The position numbers were made by a program, and so were the translations under genes. The notes below the pieces were generated by a model. That model saw only the letters and a program-made list of their open reading frames with translations. It ran no database searches and had not been told where the DNA came from. From NCBI GenBank assembly GCA_001800015.1, contig MGUO01000043.1:1997-12198 (forward strand): 10,202 nucleotides of DNA, written 5' to 3'. Position 1 is the first letter of the stretch, and each line of letters opens with the position of its first letter. This DNA is from Elusimicrobia bacterium RIFCSPHIGHO2_02_FULL_57_9. GTDB taxonomy: Bacteria; Elusimicrobiota; Elusimicrobia; UBA1565; UBA9628. Shown piece after piece: positions 1-6,432 of this stretch.

Positions 1-158
1 GCCACATCCTGAACCTGACCGGCGGCCATCGCCCGGGTCGAATGTTCGATCACTTCCGCATCCAACACACGGGCCGGCCTGCCAGGCAAACAGCGAACCA
101 CAAGACCCATGACCTTGCGCGTGCCGATGTCCAAGGCGTAAATCGTCTCTTCCATCAT
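1..158 (-). CDS. Actin-like ATPase (FtsA/PilM/EutA superfamily), N-terminal fragment
   Basis: Only the first ~52 codons are present; the gene runs off the left edge of the window. The visible residues hold an actin-fold phosphate-1 signature, YALDIGTRKVMGLV, with the Asp-x-Gly-Thr that contacts the nucleotide phosphate and Mg in FtsA, PilM and DnaK-type ATPases. It is followed by an EHSTRAMAAGQVQDV stretch. From memory this resembles the stand-alone 'cell division FtsA domain' proteins of Firmicutes (consensus roughly EH..R.M..GQ..DV) more than genuine FtsA. The start is ATG at 158, or the adjacent ATG at 155; the 158 start gives an ATGA overlap with the cheA stop. A GAGGGGG Shine-Dalgarno lies 5 nt upstream. 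It is the last visible gene of the chemosensory operon and is translationally coupled to cheA. The superfamily call is fairly secure; the function is unknown, and PilM-like or reactivase-like roles are both possible. Confidence 0.72.
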   Translation of the reverse strand, partial: MMEETIYALDIGTRKVMGLVVRCLPGRPARVLDAEVIEHSTRAMAAGQVQDV

Positions 159-1753
159 TTAAGCCCCCTCACGTCCAATATCAAGGCGACGCGCCCGTCG
201 CCCCTGATGGTCGAGCTGGAAAAGCCCTTGGCCATCTTGAGAAATCCAGAAAAATTCTTGACCACGATTTCCTCGCGCCCCACGAGGCCGTCGACATGCA
301 GGGCTCGTTTGCCGCGCATGCTTTGCACGATCACGGCATAGCCGGTGGACGTCGGGGATAGCGCGGACAGCCCAAAAGCCGAAGCCACGCTGATCAAAGG
401 CAGCAGCTCTCCGCGCAGGGATATCATCGGCGTCTTATCCACGATCTTCGGCCTATTCACCCTCAGGGAAATGAGCTCCAGCACATCCGTCAGAGGAACG
501 GCGAAAATCTCATCGCACACGCGCACAAGCAGCGCCTGCAGGATGGCCAGGCTAAGCGGCAGATATAAAGAGAATACGCTGCCTTGCCCCGGCTGACTTG
601 AGATTTCCAGACGGCCTTTGACGCCTTCGACGATCTGGCGCACCACGCTCATTCCCACGCCCCGCCCCGACATCTCGGTCACCTTTTCGGCCGTGCTGAA
701 ACTAGGATGGCAGATCAAATCCAGAATTTGGCGCTTCGACAATTTCCCGGCTTCTTCGCAGCTAACGATTCCCAAGGCCAAGGCCTTATCCTTAATGCGG
801 ACCGGGTCCATCCCTCGTCCGTCGTCGCTGACCTCGATAATGACGTAGCCGCGCTCGCCGCCGGCGCGTAGAATCACGGCGCCGGCCGCAGGCTTGGATG
901 CTCTGGCCCTTTCCTCGGGGCCCTCAATGGCATGATCCACGGCGTTGCGCAGCAAATGCACCAGGGGCTCGTTGATTTTTTCAAGCAAAATCCGGTCTAC
1001 GGAAATCCCATTGTCTTCAATCTTAAACTGCACGTTCTTGCCCATGGCGCGGCTGGCGTCGCGCACCACCCGCTGATAGCGCGTGAATATTTCCAGGATG
1101 GGAACCATGCGTGTTTCCAGGGCTTCTTGCTGAAGCTGGTTGATGAGGCCCTCCAGCTCCTTCATGTCGTCGGCCAGGTTGCCCGAGTAGTGCAGGCTTT
1201 GGGACTTGCGCACCACCCTGGCCTTGGCAATGGCAAGCTCCGACACCAAATTCATGATATTGTCGAGCCTTTTAAGGCGCACGCGAACGGTCGTTGCGAC
1301 CGCGGTATTGGCCGAGGCGTCCTGACGCGGCGCCCCCAATGGCGCCGGGGACGGCTCGCTTCCACTCCCCGCTTGAGGGCCAAAAGCGGCCTCGAGTTGC
1401 TTCAAGGCGTTACGCACGTCGACCTGATAATCCTTCTCTTCCTGAACTTCCCGAAGCAGCAGGCGCAGCCTGTCCAAGCAGGCCAAAAAAGCGTCCAGGA
1501 CCCGCGGCGTGATAAGGGCCGAGCCCTTGGCCACCGCGTCAAGCCGATCCTCGAAGCCGTGCGCTAGTTCCGTCATTTTTTTAAGGTCCAGGGTCGCGGC
1601 GTTGCCTTTCAGGGTATGCACGACCCGGAAAAGTTCCTGAATCATTGCTCCATCCCCGGGAGCCTGCTCAAGGCGCACCAGAATCTCCTCCACCCGCCCC
1701 AAGATATCCTGGGCTTCCCCGATGAAAATATCCTTGAATTGAGAAAAATCCAT
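155..1753 (-). CDS. cheA: Chemotaxis histidine kinase CheA (lacks P2 domain)
   Basis: Central kinase of a chemosensory array: it autophosphorylates from ATP and passes the phosphate to CheY and CheB. The 532 residues hold P1/HPt (about 1-125) with phospho-acceptor His46 in VVHTLKGNAATL; a Pro/Ala/Ser-rich linker (about 126-152); the P3 dimerisation helices (about 153-225); the P4 ATPase with N box LLRNAVDHAIE (267-277), G1 DDGRGMD (310-316), an FSTAEKVTEMSG stretch and G2 GRGVGM (363-368); and a P5 CheW-like domain (about 400-532). All catalytic motifs look intact. Classical enteric CheA is around 650 residues; the difference is the missing P2 CheY/CheB-binding domain, replaced by the short linker. 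The ATG overlaps the cheB stop by 1 nt (TGATG), with a weak AGG upstream. It is followed by the actin-like ATPase gene. Identification is very secure. Confidence 0.97.
   Translation of the reverse strand: MDFSQFKDIFIGEAQDILGRVEEILVRLEQAPGDGAMIQELFRVVHTLKGNAATLDLKKMTELAHGFEDRLDAVAKGSALITPRVLDAFLACLDRLRLLLREVQEEKDYQVDVRNALKQLEAAFGPQAGSGSEPSPAPLGAPRQDASANTAVATTVRVRLKRLDNIMNLVSELAIAKARVVRKSQSLHYSGNLADDMKELEGLINQLQQEALETRMVPILEIFTRYQRVVRDASRAMGKNVQFKIEDNGISVDRILLEKINEPLVHLLRNAVDHAIEGPEERARASKPAAGAVILRAGGERGYVIIEVSDDGRGMDPVRIKDKALALGIVSCEEAGKLSKRQILDLICHPSFSTAEKVTEMSGRGVGMSVVRQIVEGVKGRLEISSQPGQGSVFSLYLPLSLAILQALLVRVCDEIFAVPLTDVLELISLRVNRPKIVDKTPMISLRGELLPLISVASAFGLSALSPTSTGYAVIVQSMRGKRALHVDGLVGREEIVVKNFSGFLKMAKGFSSSTIRGDGRVALILDVRGLK
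164..170 (-). promoter_or_regulatory. Ribosome binding site of the actin-like ATPase gene
   Basis: GAGGGGG on the minus strand lies inside the last codons of cheA. It is 5 nt before ATG 158 and 8 nt before ATG 155, so it supports a real start here but does not choose between the two adjacent ATGs. Confidence 0.6.
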
Positions 1754-2808
1754 CAGTACCTGGCCGCGGCCGACACGAACCGGACGATGGCCGCGGGAAT
1801 TGCCGAGATCGGCAGGACTTGATCCACCACGCCCGCCTCGATGGAAGCCTTGGGCATGCCGAACACCGGAGCGCTCGCCTCGTCCTGGGCGATGGTCCTG
1901 CCGCCCAGCTCCCGGATCTTACGCATGCCCTCCAAGCCGTCGCAACCCATGCCGCTTAAAATAACTCCCAAGCAGCGCTTGCCGAAGAGGAATGCCGCCG
2001 TGGTCATGCTTGCGTCTATCCAAGGCCTGATGTGGGAAGAGGAAGAATCGATCGAGGAATAATTGACCGCGCCCCAATTATTCTTGACCCACTCGACTTT
2101 AAGAATCCGGTCACCGGCTGCGATCAAGGCCGTGGCCTCGACAAAAACATCGCCGGACTCCGCCTGCTTGACGCGCAAGGCGCAAAGCGCGCCTAGATCG
2201 GCGGCCAGCTGCCGGGTAAAAGCGGCGGGAAGATGCTGCACGACCAAAACCGCGGCGCGCAAGTCGCCGGGAAGCTGAGGGATGATTTCCCGCAGCAGCA
2301 ACGGCCCGCCGGCCGAGGCGCCGATAACAACCAGAGTTTTGGCCAGCGCGCTTTGAGGCAGCGCGCTTTGCCTGGCGGCCAGCTCCTGCATTTTCTCGGG
2401 AGAAATCCGAGCAGCGGTCTTGACCGAGGCGATGAGCCGCCGCGAGAATCGGCCATCGGCGTTTAAGTTTTGCGGCTTATGCAGGCAGTCCGCCGCGCCC
2501 ATCCGCATGGCTTGGAGCTCGACGGTGCTTCCGGGGCTTGCCACGGCGCTGACGATCACCGCGGGCAGATGGACCCTGACCAAGTGGCGCAAAACCTCGA
2601 AGCCGTCCATGTCCGGCAGGATCATGTCCAAAATGACCGCGTCCGGACGCAGGGTCGGCGCCAGCTTGATGGCCTCACGGCCCAGAGGGACGACGCCGAC
2701 GATTTCGACAGACGGGTCGGAGAGCAAAATCCTGTGCAGCACCTCCTGCATGAAACGGGAATCCTCGCAAATGAGAACTCGAATGGGCTTGGCGGCGTTA
2801 GGCGTCAT
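1753..2808 (-). CDS. cheB: Protein-glutamate methylesterase/glutamine deamidase CheB
   Basis: Removes methyl groups from receptor glutamates to reset sensitivity, and is activated by phosphorylation from CheA. Of 351 residues, the N-terminal receiver domain (about 8-125) has the acidic pair Glu15/Asp16, phospho-acceptor Asp61 in LDMILPDMDG and Lys111. A linker (about 126-155) leads to the methylesterase domain, whose Ser-His-Asp triad is visible as Ser165 (GASAGG), His192 (QHLP) and Asp290 (GMGCDG). Length and triad spacing are normal for CheB. ATG at 2808 lies inside the end of cheR (11-nt overlap) with only a weak AGAG upstream, so translation is probably coupled. The presence of CheB with CheR implies a methylated receptor encoded elsewhere, since none is in the window. 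Confidence 0.97.
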   Translation of the reverse strand: MTPNAAKPIRVLICEDSRFMQEVLHRILLSDPSVEIVGVVPLGREAIKLAPTLRPDAVILDMILPDMDGFEVLRHLVRVHLPAVIVSAVASPGSTVELQAMRMGAADCLHKPQNLNADGRFSRRLIASVKTAARISPEKMQELAARQSALPQSALAKTLVVIGASAGGPLLLREIIPQLPGDLRAAVLVVQHLPAAFTRQLAADLGALCALRVKQAESGDVFVEATALIAAGDRILKVEWVKNNWGAVNYSSIDSSSSHIRPWIDASMTTAAFLFGKRCLGVILSGMGCDGLEGMRKIRELGGRTIAQDEASAPVFGMPKASIEAGVVDQVLPISAIPAAIVRFVSAAARY

Positions 2809-3619
2809 GGGCCGCTCTGTGGTAGATTTTATGCTCGCTGTCCGCTAATTGAAACAAGTCCGCCTTAAGGATGATCTCACAAGCCCCTAGAACCAGAAAT
2901 CCATCGGGATTCAAGCAGCGGTGAAACCAGCGCAGTATTTTTTCCTTGGTTTCGCCGTTAAAATAAATCATGACATTGCGGCAAAATAGCAGATCCAGAG
3001 ACTCCAGAGGCGGGGGCGAAGCCAGATCATGCTTGAAAAAATTCACCAGCTTTTTAAGTCTTGGGGCCATGCTCACATGCCCGCCGTCTTCGATCACGTA
3101 GCGTTTGCGAAAACTCGCGGGAATCTGGGCGGCCTTCCCCTTCGGGTATTTGCCTGTTCTAGCCTCGGCTAAAAAATTTTCCTGGATATCCGAGGCATGG
3201 ACCTCGCAAGCCCACGCCGGGGCCTGAGCGCCGAAATAATCGTCCAGCAGCATGGCCAAGGTATAAGCCTCCTGCCCCGAAGCGCAGCCCGCGCTCCAGG
3301 CCTTGACCGCGCGCGAACCATTGCGAAAATTGCGCTCCTTGATTTTGGGCAGCACGCGCTCGGCCACGGCCTGATAGAGGGCGGCGTCCCGGAAAAATTC
3401 CGTCACGTTGACGGACAGGGTGTTGATGAGATCGAGGTATTCGCGGCGATCTTTCAGCAGCACGGAAAGATATTCCTCATAGCCTGCGACATTATGATGC
3501 CGCAGGCGCAGAAGCAGGCGCCTTTCCAGGAAACTGCGGCTGTAATGCTCCAAGTCAAAGCCGTGCCTCTCCTGAAGATAGCGTTTTAGTTCTTCAAGGC
3601 CTGGCGGTGTCGGGGTCAA
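2798..3619 (-). CDS. cheR: Chemotaxis protein methyltransferase CheR
   Basis: S-adenosylmethionine-dependent methyltransferase that methylates receptor glutamates, opposing CheB. The 273 residues include an N-terminal helical CheR_N domain (about 5-65, with an Arg/Leu-rich LERRLLLRLR stretch), the NVTEFFRD motif (71-78), the SAM-binding motif WSAGCASGQEAYTLAM (108-123) and the catalytic-domain motif LFCRNVMIYF (211-220). The enteric version of the SAM motif reads GEEPYS where this has GQEAYT. The start is TTG at 3619: no in-frame ATG exists until residue 123, the N-terminal homology starts immediately, and AAGGG sits 6 nt upstream. It begins 2 nt after cheW and overlaps cheB by 11 nt. There is no fused TPR or kinase domain. 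Identification is secure; the start codon is likely but not certain. Confidence 0.96.
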   Translation of the reverse strand: MTPTPPGLEELKRYLQERHGFDLEHYSRSFLERRLLLRLRHHNVAGYEEYLSVLLKDRREYLDLINTLSVNVTEFFRDAALYQAVAERVLPKIKERNFRNGSRAVKAWSAGCASGQEAYTLAMLLDDYFGAQAPAWACEVHASDIQENFLAEARTGKYPKGKAAQIPASFRKRYVIEDGGHVSMAPRLKKLVNFFKHDLASPPPLESLDLLFCRNVMIYFNGETKEKILRWFHRCLNPDGFLVLGACEIILKADLFQLADSEHKIYHRAAHDA

Positions 3620-3621
3620 GG

Positions 3622-4110
3622 CTATCCCTTGAGATCGCCTAGTATTTTCTTCTCCATCGCGGTAAGCAGCTTCTCTAAATTCAGCAGCACGATCAGCCTG
3701 TCTCGGAATTTGCCCACGCCTCCCAGATACTCGCTGTCGATTTGGGGAAGGCCGGCCGGAACCGGCGAGATGGACTGCGGTTCCAGCCTCACCACCTCCA
3801 AAACCGCGTCCACGATAAGACCGACCGAGTCCTTGCCCATCAGGGAGACGATGATCCGGCGGCTGCCCAGGGCGGGGGGTTCGCCGGCAATTTCAAAGCG
3901 CTCTTTAAGATCCAGGATGGGCACGATTTTTCCGCGCAGGTTGACCACGCCCTTGACGAATTGCGGCATGCCGGGCACGTGGGTCACTTCGGGATAGCGC
4001 ACGATTTCCTGCACCTGCGCCGCCGGAACGCCGAATTCCTCCTTGGCCAGATTGAAAAGAACCCATTGCGAAACGTCCGCCGGGAATGCGGCTTTGAGCG
4101 AATCGCTCAT
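3622..4110 (-). CDS. cheW: Chemotaxis coupling protein CheW
   Basis: Scaffold that links receptors to CheA in the chemosensory array. The whole 162-residue protein is one CheW domain (about 14-155) with typical blocks: WVLFNLAKEEFGVPAAQVQEI, PGMPQFVKGVVNLRGKIVPI and LDLKERF, then VGLIVDAVLEVVRL and a closing LIVLLNLEKLL. The invariant NLRG (57-60) of CheW family members is present. Length is normal. ATG at 4110 overlaps the upstream response-regulator stop by 4 nt (ATGA), and a strong GGAGG lies 6 nt upstream. It precedes cheR by 2 nt. It is the only stand-alone CheW seen here and would pair with the CheW-like P5 domain of the neighbouring CheA. Confidence 0.96.
   Translation of the reverse strand: MSDSLKAAFPADVSQWVLFNLAKEEFGVPAAQVQEIVRYPEVTHVPGMPQFVKGVVNLRGKIVPILDLKERFEIAGEPPALGSRRIIVSLMGKDSVGLIVDAVLEVVRLEPQSISPVPAGLPQIDSEYLGGVGKFRDRLIVLLNLEKLLTAMEKKILGDLKG
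3626..3630 (-). promoter_or_regulatory. Ribosome binding site supporting the TTG start of cheR
   Basis: AAGGG on the minus strand lies inside the last codons of cheW, 6 nt before TTG 3619. No ATG or GTG is available nearby in the cheR frame, so this site decides the start. Confidence 0.6.
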
Positions 4111-4499
4111 TGACCGCCTCCGGGCAGCTTAATGAGCGCGCCAAGCGCGGCCTTCAGGCTGTCGAATCGCACCGGCTTGACCAGAAAATCGTTCACCCAG
4201 CCGCAGGCCTGAGCCGGCGGCTTGGGCGCTGCGCTGCCCGTCAGCATCAATATCGGGATATTCTGAGTGGCCCCATCGGCGCGCAAAGCCGCGGCCGTTT
4301 GATAGCCGTCCAAGGCCGGCATCATGGCGTCTAAAAGGATGGCGTCCGGCTTTTGCGTCCGCGCCATGCGCAGGGCCTCCTGGCCGTTGGGGGCCGAAAC
4401 GCAGTCGCAGCCCAGCTGCTCCAGCATGGCTCTTATGGTCATGATGATGAACGCGGAATCATCCGCATGAAGGATCAGCGGCCTTTTCTGTTCTCCCAC
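4107..4499 (-). CDS. Single-domain response regulator (CheY-like)
   Basis: A stand-alone receiver domain of 130 residues with no output domain. The receiver hallmarks are present: Asp13/Asp14 (HADDS), phospho-acceptor Asp57 in LLDAMMPALDG, Thr87 (MLTGS) and Lys108 (LVKPV). It probably acts as the diffusible phospho-carrier of this pathway, taking phosphate from CheA, the soluble kinase encoded just upstream, or both. I did not assign cheY because the aromatic switch residue and motor-binding face cannot be judged by eye and no flagellar genes are present. The start is GTG at 4499, overlapping the kinase stop by 1 nt (TAGTG); the next Met is residue 20, which would remove the acidic pair. Only a weak AGG lies upstream, suggesting coupled translation. 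Confidence 0.92.
   Translation of the reverse strand: MGEQKRPLILHADDSAFIIMTIRAMLEQLGCDCVSAPNGQEALRMARTQKPDAILLDAMMPALDGYQTAAALRADGATQNIPILMLTGSAAPKPPAQACGWVNDFLVKPVRFDSLKAALGALIKLPGGGQ
4117..4121 (-). promoter_or_regulatory. Ribosome binding site of cheW
   Basis: GGAGG on the minus strand, 6 nt before ATG 4110. It is the best Shine-Dalgarno in the window and shows that the organism uses classical initiation for operon-internal genes. Confidence 0.7.
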
Positions 4500-5191
4500 T
4501 AGGACCTATTCGCGGCCGGCCATTGCAGCCAAGTCTCAACGCCGCCGCGAGGATGGCTCCGCACGCCGAATAAACAGCCGTGGGCCATGGCGATTTTTCG
4601 CACCCAGCTTAGGCCGATGCCCATTCTATCGGCCTTGGTGGTGAAAAACGGCTCCCAGATATGATGGCGGATGGCCGCCGGAATCGCGGGGCCGGTATTG
4701 CCGAAACCCAAACGCAGCTTGCCCCCCTCAGCGCCTATTCTAACGGTCATAACCCCGCCTTGAGCCATCGCATCCAGGCTATTGTCGAGCACAGCCCACA
4801 CCACGCGCTCAAGCCTCACCGGATCGGCCTTGACTTCGCAGCCGCCCCGGCTCACCTCCCAGTTAACCGTAACTCCAACGGCGCGGCTTACGGGATGCAA
4901 AGGCAAAATCAGCCGCAGCCAAGGCTCAAGCGCCAGCGGCCGAGGCCTCACTTTAAGCGGACGCAAAAGCTGGGCGAATTCATCGACGTGAATCATCGAG
5001 TTCTGCGCGGAATTGGCGATATGGGTGAAAATGCTCAGCAATTTCTCGGGGTCCACGGGATAGGAGCGGCAGAAATCCGCCACGGAAGAGATGGTGCCGA
5101 CGGTGTTTCTCAGATGATGGATGAAATGAGACCAAAAGTCGAGGTCTTCTATGACATCTCGCGGTTCCATAAGCGTCGGCCCATTGCCCAT
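4499..5191 (-). CDS. Soluble sensor-less histidine kinase
   Basis: First gene of the chemosensory operon. This 230-residue protein has no membrane segment and no recognisable sensor domain. An N-terminal dimerisation helix region carries an H box FIHHLRNTVGTISS (23-36), aligning to the usual HELRNPL so that His25 is the likely phospho-acceptor; the acidic residue normally next to it is His26. A C-terminal HATPase_c domain (about 85-228) has N box VLDNSLDAM (134-142, Asn137), G1 NTGPAIP where the usual Asp is Asn, F box EPFFTTK (180-186) and G2 GIGLSW. It most likely phosphorylates the adjacent single-domain regulator, possibly using a partner protein for sensing. ATG 5191 sits 10 nt after a TATAAT box and has no Shine-Dalgarno; ATG 5170 (residue 8) is an alternative. 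The family is clear; its place in the pathway is inferred. Confidence 0.88.
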   Translation of the reverse strand: MGNGPTLMEPRDVIEDLDFWSHFIHHLRNTVGTISSVADFCRSYPVDPEKLLSIFTHIANSAQNSMIHVDEFAQLLRPLKVRPRPLALEPWLRLILPLHPVSRAVGVTVNWEVSRGGCEVKADPVRLERVVWAVLDNSLDAMAQGGVMTVRIGAEGGKLRLGFGNTGPAIPAAIRHHIWEPFFTTKADRMGIGLSWVRKIAMAHGCLFGVRSHPRGGVETWLQWPAANRS

Positions 5192-5201
5192 AGGGTGATT
5201 A

Positions 5202-5207
5202 ATTATA
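5202..5207 (-). promoter_or_regulatory. Candidate -10 box of the chemosensory operon
   Basis: A perfect TATAAT on the minus strand, within an AT-rich patch, ends 10 nt before ATG 5191. The hexamer 17 nt upstream (AAGTTT) does not resemble TTGACA, so the -35 is weak or absent. If used, the transcript would begin within a few bases of the start codon, i.e. be leaderless or nearly so. Confidence 0.5.
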
Positions 5208-5228
5208 GAACAAATCTCGACAAGAAAC

Positions 5229-5258
5229 TTGGCCTTAATGCGGCAATTAAGTTAGAGT
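5229..5258 (+). promoter_or_regulatory. Weak candidate promoter of the glycosyltransferase gene
   Basis: TTGGCC (5229-5234), an 18-nt spacer and TAGAGT (5253-5258, four of six matches to TATAAT), ending 8 nt before ATG 5267. It lies in the 75-bp divergent intergenic region. There is no Shine-Dalgarno before the ATG. This is a weak call that rests mainly on position. Confidence 0.28.
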
Positions 5259-5266
5259 AGCGCGGT

Positions 5267-5962
5267 ATGGCCGGGCTCTCCGTCATAGTCCCTTGCCGCG
5301 ATGAAAAAGAAGCGCTGCCGGCGCTGCAAGGCCAACTCTTCACGGAGCTGGAAAATTTAAAAATCCCTTTTGAAGTCGTGTTTGTCGATGACGGCTCTAG
5401 AGATGGAACAGGAGAAGCCCTGCGCGCTCTAGCCGCAGAACAGCCCCGCGCGAAAATACTGGAGCATGCGCGCAATCGCGGCCTGGGCGCAGCCATCCGC
5501 ACCGGCCTGGCGGCCGCGTCGGGAGGATGGGTCGTCGTGTTGGACGCCGACTTAAGCTTCCATCCGCGGCAAATCCGCGCTCTGCTCGAGGAGCAAAGGG
5601 ATGCCGATGCCGACTGCGTCTGCGGCTCGCCTTTCCTGGGCCGGCTGGAAATCCCGAGTTGGCGGCTTTGGTCAAGCCGGCTGGTCAACGCCGGCTACCG
5701 TTTGATTCTTTCTCCACGCCTGACCGCTTACACTTCGATTTTCAGGCTTTACCGCGCCGAAGCCCTCAAAAGCTTCCCGATTCGCAGCGAGGGATTCGAG
5801 ATCAACGCGGAGCTTTTGGCTTTTTTTCTGCGCCGGGGCTTAAAGGTGATGGAAATACCGGCGTTGCTGACCAGCCGCGTTTGCGGCCGCTCAAAGATAC
5901 GGCCCTTTCACGAACTGGCCCGGCATGTGCGGCTGGCGTTTAGGCTGCTTTCTGGATCATAA
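5267..5962 (+). CDS. GT2-family glycosyltransferase, polyprenyl-phosphate type
   Basis: Transfers a sugar from a nucleotide-sugar, most likely to a polyprenyl-phosphate carrier on the cytoplasmic face of the inner membrane. The 231 residues form one GT-A domain: SVIVPCRDE (5-13) at the first strand, the nucleotide-binding VDDGSRDGT (40-48), NRGLGAAIRTGL (70-81), the metal-binding DAD in VLDADLSFHP (91-100), then EGFEINAELLAFFLRRG (175-191), KVMEIP and a late RVCGRSK (204-210). This pattern matches dolichol/polyprenyl-phosphate mannosyl- and glucosyltransferase-like enzymes. The C-terminal transmembrane pair of some relatives is missing, so it would be soluble or peripheral. ATG 5267 follows a short divergent region with the chemosensory operon. 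The sugar and pathway cannot be told from sequence or neighbours. Family call secure; specificity open. Confidence 0.9.
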   Translation: MAGLSVIVPCRDEKEALPALQGQLFTELENLKIPFEVVFVDDGSRDGTGEALRALAAEQPRAKILEHARNRGLGAAIRTGLAAASGGWVVVLDADLSFHPRQIRALLEEQRDADADCVCGSPFLGRLEIPSWRLWSSRLVNAGYRLILSPRLTAYTSIFRLYRAEALKSFPIRSEGFEINAELLAFFLRRGLKVMEIPALLTSRVCGRSKIRPFHELARHVRLAFRLLSGS

Positions 5963-6034
5963 AAAATGCTGAAAAAGAAACAACAAGTTACGCCGATTTC
6001 GCATCGCTGAAACATAAATTTCGTACCTTCCCCC

Positions 6035-6040
6035 TATACT
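6035..6040 (+). promoter_or_regulatory. Candidate -10 box for the barrel gene cluster
   Basis: TATACT (five of six matches to TATAAT) lies 20 nt before ATG 6061 in the 98-bp gap after the glycosyltransferase. No good -35 stands at the usual distance. The predicted leader would be roughly a dozen bases and contains no Shine-Dalgarno. The same hexamer precedes the gene at 9836. Confidence 0.4.
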
Positions 6041-6060
6041 AATGCCACGCGCGCACTCCG

Positions 6061-6432
6061 ATGATAAACATAGCGGTTTATTTGATTCTGCTTTTGGCTT
6101 GTCTTATCAACCGAAGTTCCTCGGCCACCGCCGTTAAACCGCAAGGTCTTTCCTTTACGGGAGTTTCCAACCGCCTCATCACCCCGAATGGCGACGGAAA
6201 AAACGATACGGCCGCGTTTGCCCTCGACAATCCGCAATTCTCAGAAGTAACGGGGAAAATTTATGACCTCAAAGGCGGCCTGGTCGCCTCCATGACGCAC
6301 GATTCGGGACCGCCTGAGGCGCTGATTTGGGACGGCAAATCCGGTAGTACCGCCGTGCCCGGCGGCGTTTACATTTACGTGATCGAGGGCGAGGGTAAAA
6401 TTCACCGCGGGACGGTGGCGGTGGTCAAATGA
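6061..6432 (+). CDS. Small exported FlgD_ig/CHU_C-like domain protein
   Basis: A 123-residue exported protein made of little more than one Ig-like domain. Residues 1-22 are a hydrophobic export segment (INIAVYLILLLACLINR), unusual in having no basic residue before the core; LLAC at 11-14 is a poor lipobox, so a lipoprotein is possible but not preferred. The rest starts with TPNGDGKNDTAAF (about 41-53) and continues through KIYDLKGGLV, LIWDGKSG and VPGGVYIYVIEG. This is the pattern of FlgD-like Ig and 'gliding motility-associated C-terminal' (CHU_C) domains, normally found at the end of long secreted proteins. Here the domain stands alone. ATG 6061 is the only sensible start, because the frame is closed by TAA about 20 nt upstream. 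It overlaps the barrel gene by 4 nt (ATGA). The domain call is good; its role, perhaps a partner of the barrel, is inferred. Confidence 0.78.
   Translation: MINIAVYLILLLACLINRSSSATAVKPQGLSFTGVSNRLITPNGDGKNDTAAFALDNPQFSEVTGKIYDLKGGLVASMTHDSGPPEALIWDGKSGSTAVPGGVYIYVIEGEGKIHRGTVAVVK

Noticed and set aside
932..1567. 211-codon open frame on the plus strand opposite cheA
   Set aside because: It lies wholly antisense to conserved CheA domains, its translation has no recognisable motif, and such frames are expected in GC-rich coding DNA.
5168..5170. Internal ATG (residue 8) as the start of the soluble kinase
   Set aside because: Kept only as an alternative. It would give a leader of about 25 nt after the TATAAT box, but it has no Shine-Dalgarno either, so it is not clearly better than ATG 5191.
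4661..5260. 199-codon plus-strand frame opposite the soluble kinase gene
   Set aside because: It is antisense to the HATPase and H-box regions, with low-complexity His/Arg/Gln-rich translation; it runs through the divergent intergenic region only by chance.
5203..5688. Minus-strand frame of 161 codons opposite the glycosyltransferase
   Set aside because: It is Ser/Arg/Pro-rich and antisense to GT2 motifs; it would also occupy the chemosensory operon promoter region.
6042..6044. First ATG after the -10 box at 6035-6040 as a start codon
   Set aside because: Its frame differs from the exported-domain gene and stops after about 31 codons without any motif; ATG 6061 gives a signal peptide and the conserved domain.
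5963..6060. Possible intrinsic terminator after the glycosyltransferase
   Set aside because: Only a 4-bp stem (CGAT/ATCG near 5993-6005) without a following T-run was found, which is too weak to call.
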